Part shown: positions 1 to 7,712 of the stretch, in pieces
Numbering within the stretch: position 1 is the stretch's first letter
Layout of the letters: each line of letters begins with the position of its first letter
From: Roseivirga echinicomitans
GTDB taxonomy: Bacteria; Bacteroidota; Bacteroidia; Cytophagales; Cyclobacteriaceae
DNA: 64,000 nt
Assembly: GCF_001592935.1 (NCBI RefSeq)
Contig: NZ_LRDB01000012.1
Coordinates: 248,001-312,000 of the forward strand
Direction of reading: 5' to 3'
The notes under the pieces: model-generated
The model's database searches: none
What the model was told of the DNA's origin: nothing
Seen by the model: the letters and a program-made list of their open reading frames with translations, nothing else
Made by a program: the position numbers and the translations under genes

Positions 1-139
1 TTTTGAACAAACCTTTAAGGTAAGTGAACTTGATGTGCTAGAGCAGGAACTAGACGATATACTGAACGATACCTTTATTACAGAAGCCATTGAACGTTTT
101 GATGAGATGGCTAAATCGCTCCGTAAGGCTATCCCTTAG
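1..139 (+). CDS. C-terminal fragment of an unknown protein
   Basis: An open frame enters from the left edge (first complete codon at base 2) and ends at TAG 137-139, giving about 45 residues rich in Glu, Asp, Leu and Lys. The tail looks helical, with a run LDVLEQELDDIL and an ending SLRKAIP. No domain can be named from this piece. It is followed by a 93-base gap holding a promoter for the next gene, so it is probably the last gene of its own unit. Confidence 0.6.
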   Translation, partial: FEQTFKVSELDVLEQELDDILNDTFITEAIERFDEMAKSLRKAIP

Positions 140-163
140 TTTGAAGGCTATTAATTTTTTGGG

Positions 164-192
164 TTGAATGCGTAAGTAGTTGCGTATTTTTG
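164..192 (+). promoter_or_regulatory. Bacteroidota-type promoter (TTG-N18-TATTTTTG) for the hybrid kinase
   Basis: TTG at 164-166 lies 18 bases before TATTTTTG at 185-192, a perfect match to the Bacteroidota -7 element TAnnTTTG. Transcription would start near base 199, leaving a leader of about 34 bases before the ATG at 233. Confidence 0.5.
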
Positions 193-232
193 TTATTGTT
201 GTTCTTTAACATCTGCTTTTGCTAGACGTAAC

Positions 233-2302
233 ATGATTTATTTACTACTCTCTTTAGCCGTAATCTTAGCATTTGTCTTAGCCTACCTTCTGTTCAAAAC
301 GGATAAAAGAAGGTCTCATTTACAAGAAGAGCTTAATGCATTAAAAGAGAAGTATGAAGAGGATCAATTCCACTTAGATTTTTTTCTAGAGCATACTTCT
401 GATTTCCTTTTCAAGTTCGATACCAAGGGAATCGTAAACTATTCATCGATGAACGTGGTCAGAGTAATGGGGCGAAACCCTAATGTAAGACTCGCTCACT
501 ATAGTACAAGCTACTCAGACAACCCTATCAATAAAAAAGCACGAGAAAGAATTGATGGATTTCTTTCTGGGAAGTATGATTCTGTTCCTCCTTATTTTGT
601 AGAAGTTAATGATGCTAGAGGGCTTCCACATATGTTGGAAGTGTTTCACAAACCCGTCTTTAACGATCAGGGTGAGTTGGTTTCCGTGACGGGAATCGCG
701 AAAAACATTACTGGAATTTATAATGCAGAATTAGAAATCAAGAAGTTTGAAAAAGAACAGATATTGATCTTAGATGCGATTCCTGACACCATGTTTACTT
801 TTGATAAACGAGGTTTTCTCCTGAACTATCATGCGAAGAATGAGATAGCTACACAGCTTTCTGCCGAAAAGCGATTGGGAGAGAATATAGTGAATATTTT
901 TCCTGAGGATATTGTCTCACTAATGTCTGAAAGTTTAGAAGAGGCGCATCTTACCGAAGAGATGCAAACGGTTGAATTTAAACTGGTCATGAACAAAAAG
1001 GAGCATGTTTGCGAAGGAAGGTTTATTAAACTTACCGATGATAGAATCCTTTTGATGATGCGCGATATATCAGCTCAAAAGCAATTAGAGGAGGGTTTGA
1101 AACTGGCTAAGGAAGCCGCAGAAAGTGCAAATCAAGCGAAGAGTACCTTTTTGGCTACCATGAGTCATGAGATTAGAACCCCGATGAATGGCGTAATAGG
1201 AATGACTAACCTCTTAAATGAAACATTATTGAATACTGAACAACGTGATTATGTAGATACCATAAAAGTAAGTGGAGAGACATTACTTCGAATAATCAAT
1301 GACATTCTTGACTATTCCAGAATTGAATCGGGAAAAGTGATGTTAGAAGAATCGGTGTTTGGCTTGAAGAGAATTGTGGATGAGTCTTTAAACCTTGTGG
1401 CCTATGAAGCCAAAGGTAAGAAGGTAGGTTTGAATCTATACATTGATGAAAATGTACCTGAGTTTTTCTATGCTGATAGAAATAGACTTGGACAAATACT
1501 CGTCAATTTACTCTCCAATGCAGTTAAGTTCACCGAGAGAGGTTTTGTGTCGGTTAAGATTTCTATGATTGAATTAAAAGGCGATACAGCCAATTTAGAG
1601 TTCAAAATTAAAGATACAGGGATTGGAGTGGCAAAGGAGGAAATTAAAAACCTCTTTAAAGAATTCACCCAAGTAGAATCATCAAACTCGAGAAGGTTTG
1701 GCGGTAGTGGTTTAGGTCTGGCGATTGTCAAAAACCTGTTGAAGTTGTATAACGGTAAGGTTTCAGTTCAAAGCGAATTAGGGAAAGGTTCTCTATTCAC
1801 TTTTAACATCTTCATGAAACTAGCCATTGGCGAAATGACAGAGCAGCAAATGGAAGGGATGATTGGTCCAAGTCGCTATGAGGTGGATAAATTGGGAGAT
1901 GTACTTTCAGGGAAATACCCTTTAAAAATTCTTTTGGCAGAGGATAACAGGATTAACAGTAAACTGATATGTCTAATTTTAGAGCGTATGGGGTATGTGC
2001 CAGATTTAGCCAAAACAGGATTGGAAGCATTGTCTCAAATGCAACATAATTCGTATGATGTGATTTTAATGGATGTTCAAATGCCAGCAATGGATGGTAT
2101 TGAAGCCACAAGGAAAATTCGCGAGCTCAACCTCAATTCTCCCCCATATATCATCGGTATTTCGGCCAGTGCTTTTGATGAGGACGTTAAAAATGCAATC
2201 GAAAATGGTATGGACGATTACTTGATAAAGCCCATCAAGCTTGATGCCTTGAGAGATAAACTTATTGAAATAGGGCAAAGGCGTTTTCCTTTTGTGTCTT
2301 GA
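233..2302 (+). CDS. hybrid sensor histidine kinase / response regulator
   Basis: A 689-residue inner-membrane-anchored hybrid kinase. Order: one N-terminal membrane segment (about residues 2-20), a short coil, two PAS-like sensor regions (about 45-165 and 170-285), a HisKA dimerisation domain with the H-box SHEIRTP (phosphoacceptor H312), a HATPase_c domain with the G-boxes DTGIGVAKEEI and FGGSGLGLAI, and a C-terminal receiver domain with D614 in VILMDVQMP. The receiver also shows the acidic pair LAEDNRIN and a Lys in YLIKPI. No separate DNA-binding output is attached, so the receiver probably feeds a phosphorelay or tunes the kinase. The ligand cannot be told from sequence. bioD follows after 22 bases and may be co-transcribed. 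Confidence 0.93.
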   Translation: MIYLLLSLAVILAFVLAYLLFKTDKRRSHLQEELNALKEKYEEDQFHLDFFLEHTSDFLFKFDTKGIVNYSSMNVVRVMGRNPNVRLAHYSTSYSDNPINKKARERIDGFLSGKYDSVPPYFVEVNDARGLPHMLEVFHKPVFNDQGELVSVTGIAKNITGIYNAELEIKKFEKEQILILDAIPDTMFTFDKRGFLLNYHAKNEIATQLSAEKRLGENIVNIFPEDIVSLMSESLEEAHLTEEMQTVEFKLVMNKKEHVCEGRFIKLTDDRILLMMRDISAQKQLEEGLKLAKEAAESANQAKSTFLATMSHEIRTPMNGVIGMTNLLNETLLNTEQRDYVDTIKVSGETLLRIINDILDYSRIESGKVMLEESVFGLKRIVDESLNLVAYEAKGKKVGLNLYIDENVPEFFYADRNRLGQILVNLLSNAVKFTERGFVSVKISMIELKGDTANLEFKIKDTGIGVAKEEIKNLFKEFTQVESSNSRRFGGSGLGLAIVKNLLKLYNGKVSVQSELGKGSLFTFNIFMKLAIGEMTEQQMEGMIGPSRYEVDKLGDVLSGKYPLKILLAEDNRINSKLICLILERMGYVPDLAKTGLEALSQMQHNSYDVILMDVQMPAMDGIEATRKIRELNLNSPPYIIGISASAFDEDVKNAIENGMDDYLIKPIKLDALRDKLIEIGQRRFPFVS

Positions 2303-2324
2303 GTTTCGTTTATAGCTTTACGAC

Positions 2325-2936
2325 ATGAATTATTTTGTGACGGCCATAGGTACCGACAGTGGAAAAACGTTGGTTTCTGCAGTTTTAGTAGAAGCATTAA
2401 AAGCCGATTATTGGAAACCAATTCAAGCAGGAATACCGATGGATACCACCACGGTTAAAGAGTTGGTGAGTAATGAGATTACCCGATTTCATAATGAAAC
2501 TCACGTATTCAAAATCCCCGCTTCACCGCATGCCGCAGCCAAATTCGAACATTTAGCAATACAATTGGATGACTTTGTGCTTCCCGAAACCACGAATGAT
2601 ATTGTAATTGAAGGGGCTGGCGGTGTTTTAGTACCAATTAATCAAGACGATTATGTAATTGATATAGCCAAAGAATTATCAACTCCAGTTATTTTAGTAG
2701 TGAACCTCTATTTGGGCTGCATTAACCATACTTTACTTACAGTGGATTATTTGAAGAGAAACGAGGTGCCGGTATTAGGGATAGTTTTTAATGGCGAATC
2801 GAATTTCGAAAGCGAAAGCATCATCGAACAGAAATCTGGCTACAAGGTATTGCTAAGACTGCCAAAACTAAGTTTGATCAATAAGGAGATAGTTAAGTAT
2901 TGGGCGGACGAATTGATGTTGAGTTGGTATGAGTGA
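2325..2936 (+). CDS. bioD: dethiobiotin synthetase BioD
   Basis: Cytosolic ATP-dependent carboxylase that closes the ureido ring of dethiobiotin from 7,8-diaminononanoate and CO2. This is the step before biotin synthase. The 203-residue protein starts with YFVTAIGTDSGKTLVSAVL, the BioD phosphate-binding loop (GKT at about residues 12-14). It also has a WKPIQAG stretch and an EGAGGVLVPI motif, both typical of the family. The end overlaps bioA by 8 bases, which suggests translational coupling. The order bioD-bioA, without bioB, bioF, bioC or bioH beside them, means the pathway is split over the chromosome. Confidence 0.9.
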   Translation: MNYFVTAIGTDSGKTLVSAVLVEALKADYWKPIQAGIPMDTTTVKELVSNEITRFHNETHVFKIPASPHAAAKFEHLAIQLDDFVLPETTNDIVIEGAGGVLVPINQDDYVIDIAKELSTPVILVVNLYLGCINHTLLTVDYLKRNEVPVLGIVFNGESNFESESIIEQKSGYKVLLRLPKLSLINKEIVKYWADELMLSWYE

Positions 2937-4227
2937 CTGGATAAAAAGAGATAGAGAGGCCATTTGGCATCCTTTCACACCCTTAAGGGGAATGGAAAGT
3001 CCACTGATGATAGAGCGGGCAGAGGGAGTCAATCTATTCACCAGTGATGGAGCAAAAATCATTGATGCCATTTCTTCCTGGTGGGTAAACTTACACGGGC
3101 ACAGTCATCCGCATATTGCCAAAGCCATTGCTGCTCAGGCTGCAAAATTGGAGCACGTGATTTTTGCTGGTTTTACGCACGAACCAGCCATTCGGTTGGC
3201 GGAGCGCTTATTAGAAATACTACCAGAAAATCAATCAAAAGTGTTTTACTCCGATAATGGAAGTACGGCTACTGAAGTCGCCATAAAAATGGCTTTTCAG
3301 TACTTCTATAATCAAGGAATTAATAAAAAAAGAATCATAGCCATCGATGGCGCCTACCATGGCGACACTTTTGGTGCCATGTCAGTAGGAGAGAGGGGGC
3401 CATTTACTGAGCCATTCGACCCATATTTATTCGATGTCAGTTTTATTGATTTTCCAGAAGAAGGAAAAGAGGCGTTTGTATATCAGCAGTTCAAATCTTT
3501 GGTAGAAAAAGGTGAGGTTGCCGCTTTTATTTTTGAACCGATCATTCAGGGTGCATCGGGAATGCGTGTATACAGTATTGCTTTGCTCGATAAGATGATT
3601 GCTTTGGCGCAGCGTCATGAGGTGGTCTGCATTGCCGATGAAGTTATGACGGGTTTTGGCAGAACAGGGAAATTGTTTGCTTCTGATTGGCTCACCAATA
3701 AGCCGGATGTTTTTTGCTTATCAAAAGGACTAACGGGGGGTGCAATTGCCATGGGGGTAACTACTTGCACGGAAAAAATTCAAGCGGCTTATCGTTCAAA
3801 TGACTTGATGAAGACCTTCTTTCACGGCCATTCATTTACTGCGAATCCAATGACCTGCGCAGCTGCAAATGCTTCATTGGATTTGTTACTTACCAAAGAA
3901 AGTGAGGAGAATAGATTGAGGCTAAACCATAGTCACCTTTCATTTATGAAGGTAATAGAAAGTCATTCTATGGTAAGAAATGCGAGAGTTCTCGGTACAA
4001 TCTTGGCATTTGAAATGAATACCGAAAAGGACACCTCTTATTTCAACGAAGCACGTCATTACCTCTATCCATACTTTATCGGCAAAGGTGTTTTACTCCG
4101 TCCTTTGGGTAATGTGCTTTATTTGATTCCCCCCTATGTGATATGTGAAAAAGATTTAAAATATGTGTATCAAACCATATTGAATTTCTTAAATCACCCA
4201 CCAAAATCCGAAGAGACCCAACCTTAG
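2929..4227 (+). CDS. bioA: adenosylmethionine-8-amino-7-oxononanoate aminotransferase BioA
   Basis: PLP-dependent class III aminotransferase of 432 residues. It converts 8-amino-7-oxononanoate to 7,8-diaminononanoate, usually with S-adenosylmethionine as amino donor, just upstream of BioD. The N-terminal IWHPFTPL and SWWVNLHGHSHP segments are BioA signatures. The PLP Asp lies in CIADEVMTGFGRTG and the Schiff-base lysine is K266 in LSKGLTGG. The ATG overlaps the bioD stop by 8 bases, so the two are one operon. A 12-bp inverted repeat 32 bases after the stop may end the transcript. Confidence 0.93.
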   Translation: MSDWIKRDREAIWHPFTPLRGMESPLMIERAEGVNLFTSDGAKIIDAISSWWVNLHGHSHPHIAKAIAAQAAKLEHVIFAGFTHEPAIRLAERLLEILPENQSKVFYSDNGSTATEVAIKMAFQYFYNQGINKKRIIAIDGAYHGDTFGAMSVGERGPFTEPFDPYLFDVSFIDFPEEGKEAFVYQQFKSLVEKGEVAAFIFEPIIQGASGMRVYSIALLDKMIALAQRHEVVCIADEVMTGFGRTGKLFASDWLTNKPDVFCLSKGLTGGAIAMGVTTCTEKIQAAYRSNDLMKTFFHGHSFTANPMTCAAANASLDLLLTKESEENRLRLNHSHLSFMKVIESHSMVRNARVLGTILAFEMNTEKDTSYFNEARHYLYPYFIGKGVLLRPLGNVLYLIPPYVICEKDLKYVYQTILNFLNHPPKSEETQP

Positions 4228-4259
4228 AAAACCTCGTTTTTTACCCCAAAAAGAAGTTT

Positions 4260-4285
4260 TTAGGCGAAGTGCTCACTTCGTCTAA
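4260..4285. terminator. 12-bp inverted repeat after bioA, possible terminator
   Basis: TTAGGCGAAGTG and CACTTCGTCTAA face each other with only CT between them; one G-U pair replaces a Watson-Crick pair in the plus-strand RNA. It lies 33 bases after the bioA stop. There is no U-tract behind it on the plus strand, so intrinsic termination is uncertain; it could instead protect the 3' end. Confidence 0.45.
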
Positions 4286-4331
4286 CATAAGCCAATAGTT
4301 AAATCTGTCCTTTCAGTCAAAAAGCTAGGTT

Positions 4332-4365
4332 TTGATACCGAGTATTGATTTTATTTTTAACTTTA
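4332..4365 (+). promoter_or_regulatory. candidate dnaN promoter
   Basis: TTG at 4332-4334 and TAACTTTA at 4358-4365 are spaced by 23 bases. The -7 element has one mismatch to TAnnTTTG, and the spacing is at the long end of what is known for Bacteroidota, so this is a modest call. Confidence 0.3.
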
Positions 4366-4402
4366 TGCGATTATAGTACCCATAGTAATAAACCCAGTTT
4401 TT

Positions 4403-5524
4403 ATGAAGTTTATCGTTTCTTCAGCAGAATTGCTAAAGCGCCTTTCCAATATCAATGGTGTGATCACTACTAATCCAGTAGTGCCAATCCTTGAAAACTT
4501 TTTATTCGAAATTAAAGATGGACTTTTGACCATCACGGCTTCTGATCTTCAAACCTCTATGATAACAGAGATTGATGTGGAAGCAAAAGAGAATGGAAGC
4601 ATAGCGGTTCCTGCTCGTATCTTAATGGATACACTTAAGAATTTACCAGAGCAGCCAGTTACGTTTACTATTGATAATGAAACTTACAGCGTTGAAATAA
4701 ACTCTGATAATGGTAGATATAAATTGGCTGGTGAAAACGCCACTGATTTCCCTAAAGTGCCAGAAGTGACCGATGCTTACCAAGTGGACATGTCTACAGA
4801 GGTGTTGAGTAGCGCGATTAACAATACAATTTTTGCAACTAGCAACGATGAGTTGCGACCAGCAATGACTGGGGTTTATGTGAAACTTGCAGAAACAAAC
4901 ACCACTTTTGTAGCGACTGACGGGCACCGTTTAGTACGTTATAGAAGAGTAGATGTAGTTTCCGATACAGGAATGTCAATAATTATTCCTCGTAAAGCCT
5001 TAAACTTGTTGAAGTCTACTTTGCCTTCAGAAAATTCGAATGTGGTTGTTGAATACAATGCATCTAATGCCTACTTCCACTTCAACGCGATTAAAATGAT
5101 TTGTCGTTTGATTGATGAGCGTTTTCCTGATTACGAAAACGTAATTCCTTCTGACAACCCAATCGAAATGAAAATCAACAAAAGCGAGCTTTTAGGTTCG
5201 TTGAAAAGAATTTCGATTTATGCCAACAAAACTACACACCAAATTAGGTTGAAAATCACGGGTAGTGAGCTTACTGTTTCTGCCGAAGATTTAGATTTCT
5301 CTAACGAGGCAAAGGAAACTTTGGCTTGCGAGCATGAAGGAGAAGATATCGAAATTGGTTTCAATGCTAAGTTCTTGGTGGAAATGTTGAGCAATCTTCA
5401 TTCTAAAGAAGTTACGCTTCAAATGTCAGCACCTAACCGTGCTGGTTTGTTGATTCCTGGTGATAAAGACGAAAGCGAAGATATTTTAATGCTGGTAATG
5501 CCGGTAATGTTGAATAACTACTAA
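4403..5524 (+). CDS. dnaN: DNA polymerase III beta subunit (sliding clamp)
   Basis: The ring-shaped clamp that tethers the replicative polymerase and many repair enzymes to DNA. The 373-residue length is standard, with three repeated clamp folds. Recognisable family stretches are PILENFLFEI near the N-terminus, the central ATDGHRLVRYRR, and the C-terminal LMLVMPVML that forms part of the hydrophobic binding pocket. The gene is not next to dnaA or recF here, as is usual in this phylum. It stands alone with its own upstream gap of 175 bases and a strong terminator 20 bases after the stop. Confidence 0.96.
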   Translation: MKFIVSSAELLKRLSNINGVITTNPVVPILENFLFEIKDGLLTITASDLQTSMITEIDVEAKENGSIAVPARILMDTLKNLPEQPVTFTIDNETYSVEINSDNGRYKLAGENATDFPKVPEVTDAYQVDMSTEVLSSAINNTIFATSNDELRPAMTGVYVKLAETNTTFVATDGHRLVRYRRVDVVSDTGMSIIIPRKALNLLKSTLPSENSNVVVEYNASNAYFHFNAIKMICRLIDERFPDYENVIPSDNPIEMKINKSELLGSLKRISIYANKTTHQIRLKITGSELTVSAEDLDFSNEAKETLACEHEGEDIEIGFNAKFLVEMLSNLHSKEVTLQMSAPNRAGLLIPGDKDESEDILMLVMPVMLNNY

Positions 5525-5544
5525 TTCATCATTGAACAAAAGGA

Positions 5545-5572
5545 CAAAAAGGGAGCTTTAGGCTCCTTTTTT
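5545..5572 (+). terminator. rho-independent terminator of dnaN
   Basis: An A-rich arm ending GGGAGC, a short loop, then GCTCC followed by a run of six T (AGGCTCCTTTTTT). The A-tract before and T-tract after make it plausible in both directions. Confidence 0.8.
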
Positions 5573-5585
5573 GTTTTCAGCCCTA

Positions 5586-5611
5586 TATTTTTGATAACTT
5601 AGTTAACTAAG
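5586..5611 (+). promoter_or_regulatory. promoter -7 element plus perfect 14-bp palindrome before the Rrf2 gene
   Basis: TATTTTTG (5586-5593) matches the TAnnTTTG element exactly. It is followed at 5598-5611 by CTTAGTTAACTAAG, a perfect palindrome covering the expected transcription start, 8 bases before the GTG start codon. The sequence and position fit an operator for the Rrf2 regulator, which would then repress its own gene. The autoregulation is inferred; the palindrome is seen. Confidence 0.65.
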
Positions 5612-5619
5612 ATTGAAAA

Positions 5620-6033
5620 GTGCTATCTAAGAAAACCCAATATGCCTTCCATGCTTTGACCTACTTGGCCGAAAACCAAGGTAAAGGCCCGATACTCATT
5701 TCTGAGATTTCAGAAGAGAGAAAAATCTCATTGAAGTTCCTAGAGAATATTTTATTGGAGTTGAAGAAGTCTGGAATTTTGGGGAGCAAGAAAGGTAAAG
5801 GAGGTGGCTATTACCTCATTAAGGAACCTGAGGAAATTGGATTGGCCAAAATTATTCGATTGCTAGATGGCCCAATTGCGTTGCTTCCTTGCGTGAGTTT
5901 AAACTATTATGAAAGGTGTGAAAACTGTCAAGAAGACATTTGCGGACTCAATGTAGTGATGAGTGAAGTCCGTGACAATACGCTTAAGGTATTGGAGAAT
6001 AAGTCTTTGAAAGATGTTCTGCGTAATTACTAA
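5620..6033 (+). CDS. Rrf2 family transcriptional regulator
   Basis: A 137-residue winged-helix regulator beginning MLSKKTQYAFHALTYLAEN, with the Rrf2 recognition segment ISLKFLENILLELKKSGIL and the wing GSKKGKGGGYYL. Three Cys sit in CVSLNYYERCENC and a fourth in DICGL, the region where IscR and NsrR bind an Fe-S cluster, so redox, Fe-S or sulfur-status sensing is possible. The start is GTG; an in-frame stop (TGA 5614-5616) lies just upstream, so no longer start exists. The palindrome ending 8 bases before the start suggests autoregulation. No sulfur-assimilation genes lie beside it in this window. Confidence 0.9.
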   Translation: MLSKKTQYAFHALTYLAENQGKGPILISEISEERKISLKFLENILLELKKSGILGSKKGKGGGYYLIKEPEEIGLAKIIRLLDGPIALLPCVSLNYYERCENCQEDICGLNVVMSEVRDNTLKVLENKSLKDVLRNY

Positions 6034-6136
6034 AAAGACATCCTATTAGAAGAGTAATGATATTGACTCTTGTAACATCAATGCTTGACCACATTCCCAT
6101 ATAAAATAAATTTCCACAGGAAAGTGTAATGGGTTG

Positions 6137-6838
6137 TTAACGTATCTTTTCTTCCAGCTTAGTGTCTAAATCTATAGAAAATACATATAGTTCATCCAAA
6201 AGTCTGCTTAGTTCAATTTCGTTTTCGATCAGATTGAGGATTAGGTTTTTGAACTCTACACTTTTAATTCGATCGAAGCTTACTACTTTTTGTAAACCGA
6301 AGTCTACATCCTTGATTAAGAAGTCATTATAATACTTCTCCTTCATACTGACATGGTTTTGAGCTACTTCCTTTAAGGCGATGTATTTATTCTTTATCGT
6401 GATCAGGTCATTTTTGAGGTCAGCATTATTGGTGGAGTAATTGGTGTTGAGGTAAAAATTTATGCCTTCAAACTGGTGGTTGGCCTTAAATGTTTTGTTG
6501 ATGGCAAAGAGGTACTTAGAGATTTCTTCATTCTCTAAATCACCTTCAGTATAGAGATAGCCATCTGAATAAAGGATTTGAGCCAACTGGTTCTCATTTT
6601 CAAGCAGTTCCAATCGTTCATCTATCAACGATTCAAACTCATTCATGTTCAACTCATGTTCAGCATGTACATTTTCAAGTGCGCTCTTTTCAAGCTTGAG
6701 ATCTTTCGAGTCCTCATAAATAACATTGAGTTGATAAGCCACTGTAATACCGAATATTACAATGAAAATTTCTATCATGTAGGTGATTACATCGGCTTTT
6801 TTGACTTTGCTGAGTCTACGAGAAGTTCCAAATTTCAT
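6137..6838 (-). CDS. DUF6090-like membrane-anchored protein
   Basis: A 233-residue protein with a basic N-terminus, one membrane segment around residues 19-38 (EIFIVIFGITVAYQLN) and a long helical, charged soluble part. The segment EI-IVIFGI-VAYQLN followed by an acidic helix resembles the Bacteroidota DUF6090 family, whose function is unknown. It is the last gene of a minus-strand pair after the VIT1-type transporter, separated by 72 bases that contain a perfect 20-bp palindrome. Probably sits in the inner membrane with a periplasmic or cytosolic coiled domain. I cannot assign a role. Confidence 0.65.
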   Translation of the reverse strand: MKFGTSRRLSKVKKADVITYMIEIFIVIFGITVAYQLNVIYEDSKDLKLEKSALENVHAEHELNMNEFESLIDERLELLENENQLAQILYSDGYLYTEGDLENEEISKYLFAINKTFKANHQFEGINFYLNTNYSTNNADLKNDLITIKNKYIALKEVAQNHVSMKEKYYNDFLIKDVDFGLQKVVSFDRIKSVEFKNLILNLIENEIELSRLLDELYVFSIDLDTKLEEKIR

Positions 6839-6862
6839 TCTATAACAAGATTTGACATTGAA

Positions 6863-6882
6863 TATAAAGCAATTGCTTTATA
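6863..6882. promoter_or_regulatory. perfect 20-bp palindrome between transporter and DUF6090-like gene
   Basis: TATAAAGCAATTGCTTTATA lies 24 bases upstream of the minus-strand start at 6838 and 28 bases after the transporter stop. It is AT-rich and has no T-tract, so an operator for the downstream gene is more likely than a terminator. The binding protein is unknown. Confidence 0.5.
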
Positions 6883-6910
6883 ATTGACAAGGAAAGTTGT
6901 CTATGGATGC

Positions 6911-7645
6911 TTATGAAATCATCCTTTCAAGTATCACGCCTACATAATAGGCTAAAACAGCAGCAGACCCGCCTAAGAAAAGTGTCTCTAAAACGCCTCG
7001 TACACGGCTGGTAGAAGTTACATAGCTCTTTGCGTAGCCAATGGCACCAAAAGCAACAAAGGTCAGGATGGAAGAGTAAAGGAATAGATCCGCATCAAGT
7101 CCTTGTGTGTAATCAATCACGTAAACAATGAGTGGAATAAAGCCCATAAATAAGAAAGAAATAAAGGTCACAAGTCCCATTTGAAAAGGCGACTTGGTTT
7201 CTTCTATCATCTCCAATTCCTCCTTCATCATTACATCTACCCAGCGATCTTTGTCTTCTGTGATTTTATCCACGACTTGTTCCAAAAGCTCACCTTCAAA
7301 GCCCTTGGCTTGATAGATTTCTCTGATTTCCTCACGTTCTTTTTCTGGCAAGTGGTCCACTTCCCAGTATTCAATGGCTTTATGTTTATCGTAATTCTGT
7401 TTTTCTGATTTGGTTGAGAGGTAGCTTCCAACGGACATGGCGAAACCATCAGCAAATAGGTTGGCAAACCCGAGAATAATGACTATAGAACTGTCTAGAT
7501 GAGCTCCTGCAGCTCCTGCTACAACAGCAAAGGTGGTAACGCTACCATCAATTCCTCCATAAATAAACTCACCAATGTAATCGTGAAATTTAGAGAAGAA
7601 CGATGTTTTACCGTGTAAATGTGCTTCGTGGTGTTTTTTGCTCAT
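6911..7645 (-). CDS. VIT1/CCC1 family iron/manganese transporter
   Basis: A 244-residue inner-membrane protein of the vacuolar iron transporter family, which moves Fe2+ or Mn2+ out of the cytosol, probably by proton antiport. The N-terminus (GEFIYGGIDGSVTTFAVVAG) is the family signature in the first helix; the second helix carries GFANLFADGFAMSVGSYLS. Between helices 2 and 3 lies a charged, Glu-rich cytosolic segment (about residues 85-155), where plant VIT1 binds metal. Three further membrane helices complete the five expected. A His-rich start (KKHHEAHLHGK) may add metal affinity. Confidence 0.88.
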   Translation of the reverse strand: MSKKHHEAHLHGKTSFFSKFHDYIGEFIYGGIDGSVTTFAVVAGAAGAHLDSSIVIILGFANLFADGFAMSVGSYLSTKSEKQNYDKHKAIEYWEVDHLPEKEREEIREIYQAKGFEGELLEQVVDKITEDKDRWVDVMMKEELEMIEETKSPFQMGLVTFISFLFMGFIPLIVYVIDYTQGLDADLFLYSSILTFVAFGAIGYAKSYVTSTSRVRGVLETLFLGGSAAVLAYYVGVILERMIS

Positions 7646-7712
7646 GCCGTCTTTGAGTAGTTAGGTTGAACCTGAATATTAGCTCAATATAACATGAATG
7701 GCTTCTTAAACC

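Noticed and set aside
1468-1731. Open frame on the minus strand inside the hybrid kinase
   Set aside because: It is a shadow of the kinase reading frame: composition follows the coding strand, it has no domain and no promoter.
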